Shown here: piece after piece, positions 51,234-60,500 of the stretch | Layout of the letters: every line of letters begins with the position of its first letter | How positions within the stretch are numbered: the first letter of the stretch is position 1 | NCBI GenBank assembly: GCA_018399635.1 | Contig: JAGYOH010000007.1 | Location: 85,143 to 149,142, forward strand | From: Clostridia bacterium | Lineage (GTDB): Bacteria > Bacillota > Clostridia > Peptostreptococcales > Acidaminobacteraceae | Length of the DNA: 64,000 nt | Reading direction: 5' to 3' | Notes under the pieces: model-generated | Databases searched by the model: none | Seen by the model: the letters and a program-made list of their open reading frames with translations, nothing else | What the model was told of the DNA's origin: nothing | Made by a program: the position numbers and the translations under genes

Positions 51234-52394
51234 CTAGAGTTTGTAGACCCGCTGGGCCCCTTCGATGGCCATCAAGTCATCCATGAGACCTTGGTCCACG
51301 GCCTTGTCCAGGTCGATGATGGCATAGCCGCAGGTTCCCCGGGTCTTGTTGATCATGTCCACGATGCCTTGCTGGTGCTTTGCCATCACCTCGGAGATAT
51401 GACCGATGATATTGCTGGCGTTCCGGCTCATCACCGTGACCCGATGGGTGCCGGGGGTGCGGGGCAGGGAGCAGCCTGGGAAATTGACGGAATTGACGAT
51501 ATTGCCATTTTCCAGAAAGTCCTTCAGCTCCTCCACGGCCATGACGGCACTGTTGTCTTCGGATTCGGGGGTGGAGGCTCCCAGGTGGGGAATGGGCACC
51601 ACGTTCTCGACTTGGTTGAGGATTTCATTGGGGAAATCGGTGACGTAGCGATCCACTTTTTTGCTCTGGAGGGCTGCGATGATATCCGCGTCCTTCACCA
51701 GCCCGCCCCGGGCATTGTTGATGATTTTGACCCCGTCCTTCATTTTGGCGAAGGCTTCCTGGTTGAACATTTCCTTGGTTTCCGCCATCAGGGGCACATG
51801 GATACTGATGTAGTCGGCTTCTCTGAGGAGGGGGTCCAGGGACTGATGGTACTGGACGTCCCAGGACAGGCCCAGGGCCCGCTCCAGGGATAGGAAGGGA
51901 TCGTAACCCATGACCTTCATTCCCATCTTGACCCCCATGTTGGCGACCTCCACGCCCACGGCGCCCAGGCCTACGACTCCCAGGGTTTTTCCCTTGAGTT
52001 CCGGTCCGGCGTAGTTTTTCTTGCCCTTTTCAACCAGGGAGGCGACATCGCCAGTGAGGGAGCGTGCCCAGGCGACGCCTTCACAGATTTTCCTGGAGCT
52101 GATCAGCATCCCCAGCAGGGTGAGTTCCTTGACGCCATTGGCGTTGGCCCCCGGTGCGTTGAAGACCACGATCCCCTTTTCGCAGCAGGCTTCGACGGGA
52201 ATGTTGTTGACCCCCGCCCCGGCCCGGGCAATGGCCTTGAGATTGTCAGGGAAGGTGACTTCCTTCAAGTCATAGCTTCTGACCACGATTCCGTCGGCGG
52301 AATCCAATGATTCATGCTTGATCCGGTACTTGTCCTCGGTCAGCAGGGAAAGCCCTGATTCGGCAATCTTGTTAAAAATCGAAATTTCATACAT
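51234..52394 (-). CDS. serA: D-3-phosphoglycerate dehydrogenase with ACT domain
   Basis: The 386-residue enzyme starts serine synthesis from 3-phosphoglycerate using NAD. Motifs: GKTLGVVGLGAVGVEVANMG (Rossmann), INNARGGLVKDADIIAAL with the catalytic arginine, and PHLGASTPESEDNSAVM with the His-Glu pair. The C-terminal ACT domain (about 310-386, RVTVMSRNASNIIGHISEVM) provides serine feedback. The organism thus both makes serine here and degrades it through sdaAB/sdaAA. A weak promoter (TTGAAA-17-TAACAT) is upstream on the minus strand. Confidence 0.93.
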   Translation of the reverse strand: MYEISIFNKIAESGLSLLTEDKYRIKHESLDSADGIVVRSYDLKEVTFPDNLKAIARAGAGVNNIPVEACCEKGIVVFNAPGANANGVKELTLLGMLISSRKICEGVAWARSLTGDVASLVEKGKKNYAGPELKGKTLGVVGLGAVGVEVANMGVKMGMKVMGYDPFLSLERALGLSWDVQYHQSLDPLLREADYISIHVPLMAETKEMFNQEAFAKMKDGVKIINNARGGLVKDADIIAALQSKKVDRYVTDFPNEILNQVENVVPIPHLGASTPESEDNSAVMAVEELKDFLENGNIVNSVNFPGCSLPRTPGTHRVTVMSRNASNIIGHISEVMAKHQQGIVDMINKTRGTCGYAIIDLDKAVDQGLMDDLMAIEGAQRVYKL

Positions 52395-52629
52395 TTGCAG
52401 TCCTCCTTGTGATTAACGTCATGTTATCAAAAAAGGCATGAGATTTCAATCACATTTCTATCTGACATGGGTGCTGACCTCCGCTACTGGACCGGCCTGA
52501 AGAAAGTGGCCGGGATTCCTTAGAAAATCTTGGAAAACAAACCTCAAGATGATAAGATTGCTAAGGAAGGCAAAAAAATGAAAGGGTAATGGCTCAGGCT
52601 TCATGGGAGTCCTTACATCAGGTGCAGGG

Positions 52630-53520
52630 ATGATTGATCGAAAGGCATTGAAGGGAAACCTACTCTTACTTCTTACGGCGGCTATCTGGGGGAGCGCCTT
52701 TGTCGCCCAGCGGGTCGGCGCTCAAAACATGGGTAGCTTCACCTTCAACGGAATACGGTTTTTGCTGGGGGCCCTCTTCCTGATCCCCATCATGAGACAC
52801 TATCACACTAAGAAAACCACCGCCCCCTTGATGCCGGCGGTCAAGTCCAGTCTTGTTCCGGGAGTCATACTGGGATCGGTACTCTTCATAGCGGCCTCTC
52901 TGCAGCAGGTGGGAATGATCTACACCACGGCGGGAAAGGCGGCCTTCATCACCGGGATGTATATCATTTTCGTACCCCTGGCCGGGGTCTTTTTCAAGCA
53001 TCCCCTGACTTTCAAAAATATCGTCAGCGCCGTGCTGGCCCTGATCGGACTCTATTTTCTCACCGTCAGCGAGTCCATGGCCATCAATATCGGGGATGTC
53101 TACCAGCTGATCGGAGCTTTTTTCTGGACCAGCCATATTCTCCTGATCGATTACTTTGTCAGAAGCCATGACGCTTTGAAATTGTCGGTGATCCAGTTCC
53201 TGACCACTGCCATCCTCAGTCTGCTGGTGGGGATGATCTTTGAAGTCACCACCTTCGCCATGATTCAGATCACCCTGGTGCCGATTCTCTACGGCGGCCT
53301 GCTCTCCGTGGGGGTGGCCTACACCCTGCAGATCGTGGCCCAGAAATTCGCCAAACCCTCCCATGCCGCCATCATCCTCAGCCTCGAGGCGGTATTCGGT
53401 GTCCTGGCCGGTGTGCTCCTCTTGAGCGAGGTGCTGACCTCGAGGGGACTGGCAGGCATCCTGCTGATGTTCTCCGGCATGATGGTTTCACAGATGAACT
53501 TCACATTAAAAAAATCCTGA
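52630..53520 (+). CDS. EamA/DMT family transporter
   Basis: This protein of about 296 residues has ten membrane helices in two EamA repeats: LLTAAIWGSAFVAQRVGAQ at the start and LSLEAVFGVLAGVLLLSEVLTSRGL at the end. DMT transporters export amino acids or metabolites such as nucleosides. ATG at 52630 follows AGG. A start further up at 52603 lacks a ribosome site. It is a single gene, with a bidirectional terminator formed by its last codon region. Confidence 0.88.
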   Translation: MIDRKALKGNLLLLLTAAIWGSAFVAQRVGAQNMGSFTFNGIRFLLGALFLIPIMRHYHTKKTTAPLMPAVKSSLVPGVILGSVLFIAASLQQVGMIYTTAGKAAFITGMYIIFVPLAGVFFKHPLTFKNIVSAVLALIGLYFLTVSESMAINIGDVYQLIGAFFWTSHILLIDYFVRSHDALKLSVIQFLTTAILSLLVGMIFEVTTFAMIQITLVPILYGGLLSVGVAYTLQIVAQKFAKPSHAAIILSLEAVFGVLAGVLLLSEVLTSRGLAGILLMFSGMMVSQMNFTLKKS

Positions 53521-53537
53521 TCAGTCAGGATTTTTTT
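53508..53537. terminator. Bidirectional terminator between convergent genes
   Basis: AAAAAAATCCTGA (53508-53520) and TCAGGATTTTTTT (53525-53537) form a 13-base stem with a four-base loop, T runs on both strands. The stop codons of the EamA gene (53518-53520) and of the HD-GYP gene (53523-53521) are adjacent bases at the tip of the hairpin. Confidence 0.92.
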
Positions 53538-55191
53538 GATGGATCATCTGGAGCATGATGTCCACCACCCTTGGATCAAACTGGGTGCCGGCGTTCTTCT
53601 TGAGTTCCTCGGCGGCGGAGGCCACATCGAGGGCCTTGCGGTAGCTTCGGTTTGCCGTCATGGCTTCAAAGGCATCGGCCACGGAAATGATGCGGGACTC
53701 GAAGGGAATCTCTTCACCCTTGAGACCCATGGGGTAGCCCTTGCCGTCATACCGTTCATGGTGGTAGCGGATGATCCGGGCCAGGGGCCTGAGGACGGCG
53801 CTGTCCTCCAGGGCGTCGGCTCCGGAAGCCGGGTGTTCCTTGATTCGATCGTATTCCGCCTCGGTGAGAGGCTCTTTTTTATTGAGGATTTCATAATCGA
53901 TATGCAGCTTGCCGATGTCATGAAGGAGAGCCGCCCAGTAGATGGTTTCTCTGGACTTGAGGGGCAGACCCAGGTTTTTGGCCAGGTCTCTGGAAATCTC
54001 CGCCACCTCCACGGAATGTCCCTTGGTCGAGGGGTCGTGGATATCCAGGAACTTGATCAGGGACCGGATGATTTCCTCGGTGAGTTCCCCCTGAAGGGAT
54101 TTGAGACTGCGGTGGGTGTAGTAGAACTGGAGCAGGGCCCGGTAGGCCTCCACCTTCTTGACGGTGGCGCCGGAGAACCGGCAGGAGCTGTCCTTGAACA
54201 GGTCCAGGCTGACGCCGATTCTCTTGAAAGGGGTCAGTTCCAGCTGGAAGATCAGGGTCTCCCGGATATCCCGCGTGGCTGTGAGGTAGATGCGGCGCTC
54301 TTCCCCGGTCCAGTGGATGCCCGTGAGCCGCTGATTGATGTTTCTGACGATCTGGACGTTTTTCTGGGGCAGATTGAAGGCCGCCGCAGGAATCTTCAAC
54401 CGGTTCAAGGAGTCGAGGTCGTAGGCCTTGCAGGCGACAAAGTTGACGATTCCCTGGTCCATGGTATAGATGGTCCCCCCTTGGGCGATGGGCACCATTT
54501 TGATGAGTTTGTCGAAGATTCTTTGAAGAAAGAGGGTTTCAGAGGTATTTTCCTCCGTCATGATGGCGTCGCTGAAGGCGCCGAAGTCCTCCATGACGTC
54601 AAAGAGCGAAACATTTTCCTCCGAGAGCTGAAGATTGAGATGCTTCAGTTCCTGGCTGTATTCGGAAACCTTCTGGTTCTGTTCGAAGAGCAGGCGGCGG
54701 TTGGCCAGGTTGAAATGGCTGATCAGGGTGCTGAGACTGAGCACCAGGAGATAATTCATGAAATATGTAAAAAAGCTCCCTCCCAGCTGGCCGTAGAGGC
54801 TGATGGAGATCAGGGTCAGGGTCAGCAGGTTCATGATGACGGAAGTCCTGGGCTCGAAGTAGAGCAGGGCGGAAAAAGCGAAGAGAATCGCCACCAGGGG
54901 GACATGGGCGGTGATGGATTCGGGGGAGACATTGATCCTGGCGATGCCCCATAGAATCAGGGTCCCGACGAAAAGATGCTCCATCCAGGCCCTGGCCGTC
55001 AGATGTTGGACGAGCCATTGATAAAGCAGCAGAAAGAGCAGGAGTCCCATGAGGTAGAAGACCAGCTTTTGTTCCAATTTCAAAAATAGCGCCAGAATGG
55101 TATAGGCCAGGACGATGATGGTGGCGTAGGGCAGGCCTCTTAAAAAGAGCTTGTGGTTTTCTTCCTGTATGTAGGTGAGAAACGGTTTCAT
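53521..55191 (-). CDS. HD-GYP domain signalling protein with membrane N-terminus
   Basis: The protein (about 556 residues) has six or so N-terminal membrane helices (about 15-180), a coiled-coil linker, a possible GAF-like middle domain and a C-terminal HD-GYP domain. The latter shows HSVEVAEISRDLA, LLHDIGKLHIDYEIL, HHERYDGKGYP and DAFEAMTANRSYRKAL. HD-GYP enzymes hydrolyse cyclic di-GMP. The membrane part is probably the sensor. ATG at 55191 with AAAGGGG upstream is chosen over an earlier open frame. No diguanylate cyclase is in the window. Confidence 0.9.
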   Translation of the reverse strand: MKPFLTYIQEENHKLFLRGLPYATIIVLAYTILALFLKLEQKLVFYLMGLLLFLLLYQWLVQHLTARAWMEHLFVGTLILWGIARINVSPESITAHVPLVAILFAFSALLYFEPRTSVIMNLLTLTLISISLYGQLGGSFFTYFMNYLLVLSLSTLISHFNLANRRLLFEQNQKVSEYSQELKHLNLQLSEENVSLFDVMEDFGAFSDAIMTEENTSETLFLQRIFDKLIKMVPIAQGGTIYTMDQGIVNFVACKAYDLDSLNRLKIPAAAFNLPQKNVQIVRNINQRLTGIHWTGEERRIYLTATRDIRETLIFQLELTPFKRIGVSLDLFKDSSCRFSGATVKKVEAYRALLQFYYTHRSLKSLQGELTEEIIRSLIKFLDIHDPSTKGHSVEVAEISRDLAKNLGLPLKSRETIYWAALLHDIGKLHIDYEILNKKEPLTEAEYDRIKEHPASGADALEDSAVLRPLARIIRYHHERYDGKGYPMGLKGEEIPFESRIISVADAFEAMTANRSYRKALDVASAAEELKKNAGTQFDPRVVDIMLQMIHQKNPD

Positions 55192-55293
55192 GAGTACCCC
55201 TTTTGACGATGTCGTTATTTCCATTATCATCCTGAAGAAACAATAAGTCAACTCCTGGGTCCTGGGAAAAGGCATATAAGGATATCAAAAGAT

Positions 55294-55315
55294 AAAAAAA
55301 GACCCCTGAGGGGTC
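55294..55315 (-). terminator. Intrinsic terminator of the nitronate monooxygenase gene
   Basis: On the minus strand GACCCC and GGGGTC form a stem with a short loop, followed by seven T residues. The base of the stem overlaps the stop codon. Confidence 0.85.
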
Positions 55316-56399
55316 ATTTGAGATTTTCAAGATAGGTCCTGGCGCCGCCGAGGAGTTCCTCCATGACTTCCTTGACGCTTTGAATCCTGGTGATCCTGTA
55401 GGCCAGGGCGCCCGCGAAGGCGTAGCCCCTGAGAAAATTGCCCCGCTCCGCATTGATGAGGGCATCGGCGATGCAATAGGGGGCGGTTCTGGGATCACAG
55501 GGCTTGAGGCAGTTGGCGAAGCATTTGAAGGAATCATTGGTATGGGTGATGACCTTTTCCAGAAAAGGACTCATCACCGCCCTTCCCGGCATGCCCACGG
55601 GGGATTTGATGAGGGTGATATCCTCCTCCCTGGCATCGATGTAGGATTGCTTGAAGGCGTCCGAGGCATCACATTCCTCAGTGGCGACAAAGCGGGTTCC
55701 CACCTGGACTCCGGTGGCGCCCAGGGCGATGATCCGGCCCATGGCCTCCCCGGAATCGATGCCGCCACCGGCGATGATGGGGATTTTTTTTCCGTATTTT
55801 TCTTCATAGGGTGCGATTTCTCTGAGGACATCCCCCAGTATGTTTTCCAGGGTGACCTCGGGATCGTGCAGGTCCTCCAGACTGAAGCCCAGATGGCCGC
55901 CGGCCAGGGGACCCTCCAGGACCATGGCATCCGGCAGGATGCCGAAGCGCTTGTCCCAGGTCTTGCAGATGACCCGGGCGGTTCTGCCGGAGGAGACGAT
56001 GGGAACGGGACTCGTTGCCGTACCCTGGGTCAACTGGGGCAGGTTGAGGGGGAGTCCCGCCCCGGAAAAGATGATGTCCGCCCCCGCCGCCACGGCGGTT
56101 TTGACGTATTCTTCAAAGTTATTGACAGCCACCATGATATTGACACCGATCACACCGTTTTGTGAAATGCGTTTCGCTTCCTGGATATGTCTTTTCAGGG
56201 CTCTTCGGTTGGCTTCGATCTTGTTTTTCAGGTAATCCGGTTCCTTGAATCCGATTTCCACGCCGGAAATGACACCGATTCCGCCGTTCAAGGCCACGTG
56301 TCCCGCCAGTGAGGAGAGGGAGATTCCGACCCCCATGCCGCCTTGTACGATGGGAACCCGGGCTGTGAATTTTCCGATGGTTAAAACAGGTAAGTCCAT
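55314..56399 (-). CDS. Nitronate monooxygenase/FabK-like FMN flavoprotein
   Basis: The 361-residue TIM-barrel flavoprotein begins PIVQGGMGVGISLSSLAGHVALNGGIGVISG, as in both nitronate monooxygenase and enoyl-ACP reductase FabK. Further motifs are DAMVLEGPLAGGHLGF, PIIAGGGIDSGEAMGRIIALGATGVQVGTRFVATEECDA and a cysteine-rich stretch, CFANCLKPCDPRTAPYC, near the end. Its 361 residues fit the NMO group more than FabK (about 315). A FapR-like operator at its promoter would fit a role in lipid metabolism. The family is confused in databases, so both names stay open. Confidence 0.85.
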   Translation of the reverse strand: MDLPVLTIGKFTARVPIVQGGMGVGISLSSLAGHVALNGGIGVISGVEIGFKEPDYLKNKIEANRRALKRHIQEAKRISQNGVIGVNIMVAVNNFEEYVKTAVAAGADIIFSGAGLPLNLPQLTQGTATSPVPIVSSGRTARVICKTWDKRFGILPDAMVLEGPLAGGHLGFSLEDLHDPEVTLENILGDVLREIAPYEEKYGKKIPIIAGGGIDSGEAMGRIIALGATGVQVGTRFVATEECDASDAFKQSYIDAREEDITLIKSPVGMPGRAVMSPFLEKVITHTNDSFKCFANCLKPCDPRTAPYCIADALINAERGNFLRGYAFAGALAYRITRIQSVKEVMEELLGGARTYLENLK

Positions 56400-56414
56400 G
56401 GGGCACCTCCAATA

Positions 56415-56433
56415 ATTAGCACCAAGTATTAAT
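56415..56433 (-). promoter_or_regulatory. FapR-like operator upstream of the nitronate monooxygenase/FabK-like gene
   Basis: The plus-strand sequence ATTAGCACCAAGTATTAAT matches the FapR consensus ATTAGTACCTGGTACTAAT at 15 of 19 positions and keeps the TTAG/TAA arms. It lies between a TATAAT (56449-56444 on the minus strand) and the ribosome site, where a repressor would block transcription. FapR is the malonyl-CoA-sensing repressor of lipid genes. A chance match is possible. Confidence 0.55.
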
Positions 56434-56540
56434 ACATGGTATTATTATACACGCATTTTTGTCATAAGCAAAGGTTTTTTCTTTTGAAAGGCATCAGACG
56501 CCCCTCAAAGAAAGCGCCGGCAGGAGGCTCGGGTAGGGAA

Positions 56541-56583
56541 AACACATAATGTGTTAAAAATAAGAAAATTGTGTTTATATATT
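56541..56583 (+). promoter_or_regulatory. Candidate operator and -10 region of the XRE-B12 regulator gene
   Basis: A perfect inverted repeat AACACATAATGTGTT (56541-56555) is followed by another TGTGTT half-site at 56570-56575, exactly 20 bases after the first TGTGTT, thus about two helical turns. It overlaps a TATATT -10-like element (56578-56583). The arrangement suggests binding by a dimer plus an extra half-site, possibly the product of the downstream gene itself. Confidence 0.6.
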
Positions 56584-56618
56584 GCGAAAAGAGGTAACTA
56601 TAAGCCGAGGTGATGAGC

Positions 56619-57515
56619 GTGCAATCCTTTGGAAAAATATTGAAAAGCCTGAGAAATGAAAGCGGACTCAGCCAGTTTGAACTGGCCAGGTCCCTGGGCG
56701 TGGCTCAGACCACCATTGCCAACTATGAAACCGACAAGCGCTTCCCCAATCACCTTCTCTTGATTCACATGGCGGAAACCTTTGACACTTCTCTGGATTT
56801 TCTCCTGGGGCGTACTCCGGAGAAAAAAAGCCGCCTCAGAATCTATGAGGGGATGACCCGGGGAGAACTCGATCCCGTCTATCAAGAGGTGGCTGACAAG
56901 TATCTCGGATACCTGCTTGAGAATCAGAAATACCGGGCCCTGGCCCTGGTCAGCCGGGAATTGGACAAGGGGCTGGATCCCAGAATCTTCTATGACAGAG
57001 TCTTCATGAATACCCTGAGAAGGGTGGGTGAGTTGTGGGAACGCAATGAAATCAACGTGGCCCGGGAACACTACATCACCAATGTGACCCAGACGGCCAT
57101 CGCCGGTCTCTACACTTACCTGGAGGAAAGGGTGGCCTGTGACCGGGTCGCCGTGACCATGGCGGTCAACGGCGACCCTCACACCATGGGGGCGAAGATG
57201 ATGAGCGATCTGATGGAGTTCGAGGGATGGAACACCTTCTATCTCGGGGGAGATGTCCCCACGGACCATTTGATCGACATCCTCGTGGAATTGAAGGCCA
57301 GGGTCCTGGTGCTGACCATCACCCTCCCGCAATACATGGACACTTTGAAAAATACGATTTATGCGGTGAAAAAAGAGGCCCGACTGAAAAAACTGAAAAT
57401 CATTGTCGGAGGGAAGGCTTTGGACGTCAAGGGCTTTTCCTGGCAGGAGCTTGGAGCGGACGGCTACGGCAGCAGCTTTGAAGAGGCCATCAGGCTCATT
57501 GAGGAAATTCGTTAG
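56619..57515 (+). CDS. XRE helix-turn-helix fused to cobalamin-binding domains with photoreceptor motif
   Basis: Numbering is from the upstream GTG at 56610. Residues 6-67 are an XRE HTH (FGKILKSLRNESGLSQFELA). Residues 85-170 form a four-helix cap with W143 and EH at 153-154, i.e. W-x9-EH, the signature of CarH/LitR B12 photoreceptors. Residues 175-301 are a B12-binding Rossmann domain with DPHTMG (H191, probable lower ligand), YLGGDVPTDHLI and IIVGGKALD. In CarH a histidine follows the cap tryptophan; here it is E144. GTG at 56619 has GAGG eight bases upstream; an ATG at 56613 is the alternative. It precedes an RND pump by 15 bases and may repress it until light or B12 signals. Confidence 0.88.
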   Translation: MQSFGKILKSLRNESGLSQFELARSLGVAQTTIANYETDKRFPNHLLLIHMAETFDTSLDFLLGRTPEKKSRLRIYEGMTRGELDPVYQEVADKYLGYLLENQKYRALALVSRELDKGLDPRIFYDRVFMNTLRRVGELWERNEINVAREHYITNVTQTAIAGLYTYLEERVACDRVAVTMAVNGDPHTMGAKMMSDLMEFEGWNTFYLGGDVPTDHLIDILVELKARVLVLTITLPQYMDTLKNTIYAVKKEARLKKLKIIVGGKALDVKGFSWQELGADGYGSSFEEAIRLIEEIR

Positions 57516-57530
57516 AAAGGAAGAAACCAC

Positions 57531-60500
57531 ATGGCAGACAAACGCGATATTCCAGAACTGAAAATCAAGGAAAACTTCATCGGCAGGATCGCCAAACTGT
57601 TCATCAACAAGTTCCAGATGACGATTCTGATCATCATTCTGATTCTGGCCCTGGGCATCAGCGGGGCGGTCTTCTTACCCAAGGAGTCCCTGCCGGAAAT
57701 CAATTTCGCCACCATATTCATCCAGACCACCTATCCGGGGGCGAGTCCCGAGGATGTGGAGGCCCTGGTGACGGATCCCATCGAGAACAAGCTCGGCGGC
57801 ATCGACAACGTGGATGAAATCACTTCGGAGTCCAATTTCGGTTTTTCCACCGTTACCGTCAGCTTTGAGGACGGGGTGGACATCGACCGGAAGAAACTCG
57901 AGATTGACAACAAGCTCTCCGAAATCACCTTTCCCGAGGGGGTGCTCAAATCCCAGACCAGCGCCTTCAATTCGTCGGATATCCCCTTGATGGAGGTCAC
58001 TCTGGCGGGCAACTATACGCTATTTGAACTGACGGATATCGCAAAGAGCATCCAGGCGGAGATCGAGCGGATTCCCGGCGTGGACGAGGTGGAGATATTC
58101 GGAACCCTGGACAAGGAAATCCATGTGATACTGAACCAGACCAGAATGATGGCCTACGGCATCACCACGGACCAGGTGAGACAGGGAATCCAGGGTCTGA
58201 ACGTGGGTCTGCCCGTGGGGGAGGCGAATCTCAACGGCATCCGCTACAATCTCAGGGTGGACGAGTCCTTCAACAATATTGAAGCCATTGAAATGACCAT
58301 GATCACCACCAGTACCGGTGAGAATGTCTTTCTCAGGGACATCGCCGAGGTGATCGAATCCAGTGAAACCGTCCGGGAGTACAACCGCACCTTTGTCAGA
58401 GACCTGAGTACGGAGATCTATCCCTCCCTTCTCATTTCCGTCAAAAGACAGGCGGGCAGCGATGTGGTGGGGACCTCCGACACCATCAAGCGCTTTTTTG
58501 ATTCCGGCAGGGGAATTTTCTTTCCTGAAGACCTGCAGGTGGACGTCACCAACGACCTGGCCGTCAATGTCAACAACGACCTGGCCAAGATTCAGGAAAG
58601 TGCGGTATCGGGACTCATTGTCGTCATCATCGTCCTCTTTCTTTTCATCGGGTTCAGGGAGTCCATGATCGTATCCATTTCCATCCCCCTGTCCCTCCTC
58701 CTGACGCTGGGAGTCCTGAGCGTCGTCGGCATTTCCTTGAACACCTTTGCAGTCCTGGGCCTCATCGTTTCCCTGGGGCTTTTGGTGGACAACTCCATCA
58801 TCGCCATGGAGAACATCGACCGGGTGAGAAAGCTGGGACTTGAGCCCAGGGATGCCGCTGTCGTGGGCATCAACCAGGTGGGGTTCCCCATCCTGGCGGC
58901 GACCCTCACCACCATCGCGGCCTTTTTCCCTCTGGCGATTCTGCCGGGGATCATCGGCGCCTTTGTCAATACCATTCCCAGAACCATCATCATCACTCTA
59001 GTGGCCTCCTTCCTGGTTTCAGTCACCATTATTCCGGCGATTTATCAGAGAATCGTCAAGGGGGAGGTCCGGTTTGAAAACAAGATCCATGAGGCCTATA
59101 TCAAGATCATCGGGGTGGTGCTGGTCGCCGGCCTGAGCTTCTATGCCTTCAGCAACGAGTACAATTATCTGATTGCCGTGGTGGCCGCCATCTTTTTCGG
59201 CTTCGTGATGACCTACAAGTCCTTCTTCACCGCCGACGGCACCATCGACGACAGCCGGCTGATGGGGGCCTACAGCGGCTTCGTCTCCGGAATTCTGAAT
59301 TCCAGGAAAAGAACCCTCCTGGCCCTGCTGGCGGGGGGAGTGGTTTTTGTAGCCAGCGTGGCCCTGATTCCAGCCGGAGTGGTCAAAATAGCCTTCTTTC
59401 CCGAAAACGAGCCCACCTCCGTGGACATCATCGTGGATACGCCGGGGGGGACCACCCTGGAGGAAACCGCCCGGGTGGTTGATGCCGTGGAGGCCTACCT
59501 CAGGGAGGAGACCTGGGTGGAGTCCTTCAACTCCACCATCGGCGGTGCCGAGCTCGACCGGGCCCGAATCAGCGTGGTTTTTTCACCCAAGGCGGAAAGA
59601 AACTCCGTTTCAGGCTTCCTCCTGGCGGAGGAGGTCCTGGATACCATCACCAGAATCCCCGGGGCCGATATTTTTGTTGAATCCGTTTCCAGCGGAGGTC
59701 CGCCGGTGGGCAAGCCCATCGGACTTGAACTCATCGGGGACGACCTTGAGGCCTTGAACCAGGTCTCCAAGGATTATCAGGCCATTCTGTCGGATATCGA
59801 GGGGGTCTACAATATCGAGTCCACCTCGGAGGACGGGGCGCCCCAGATTCTCATCGACATCCAGGAAACCAAGGCCCAGCTCCTGGGACTGAGCGTCCTG
59901 GACATTTCAAATCAGCTCAGGGCGCAGATCGAAGGGGTGGAGGCCACCATCCTCAGAGACCAGCGGGAGGAGGTGGCTGTGGTGCTCAAATACTCTGAAA
60001 CGGGGTTGAGTGACATCAACGCCATCAACGCCCTGGTCATCGCGACCCGAAGCGGAGAGATGATTCCCATCAGGAATGTCGCATCAATCCGGGAGGTCAG
60101 CGGGCTCAATGCCATCCGTCACACCAACGGCGAGCGGACCATCACCATCGAGGCGGACTTGAGACAGGGTTACAACGTCAATGATTTTCAAGAAATTTTT
60201 GATCAAGAAACGGCCCGGTACAACATGCCCGCCGGAGTCAGTCTTCTTTACGGAGGGGATGTGGCAGGAATCCAGGAAAACTTCGGCATCCTGGCCCAGA
60301 GCATGATTCTGGCGGTCTTCCTGGTCTTCATCATCCTGACCCTGCAGTTTGATTCCATCCTGCAGCCCTTCGCCATCCTCCTCACGGTGCCCATGGCCCT
60401 GGTCGGGGTCATCGTGGGACTGGGTCTGACCGGGAACGAATTCGGCTTCTACGCCTTCATGGGACTCGTGGCCCTGGTGGGAATCGCCGTCAACGACGCC

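Noticed and set aside
52395..52602. Hidden gene between serA and the EamA gene
   Set aside because: The 208 bases hold only the weak serA promoter and AT-rich DNA; no open frame with a ribosome site was seen.
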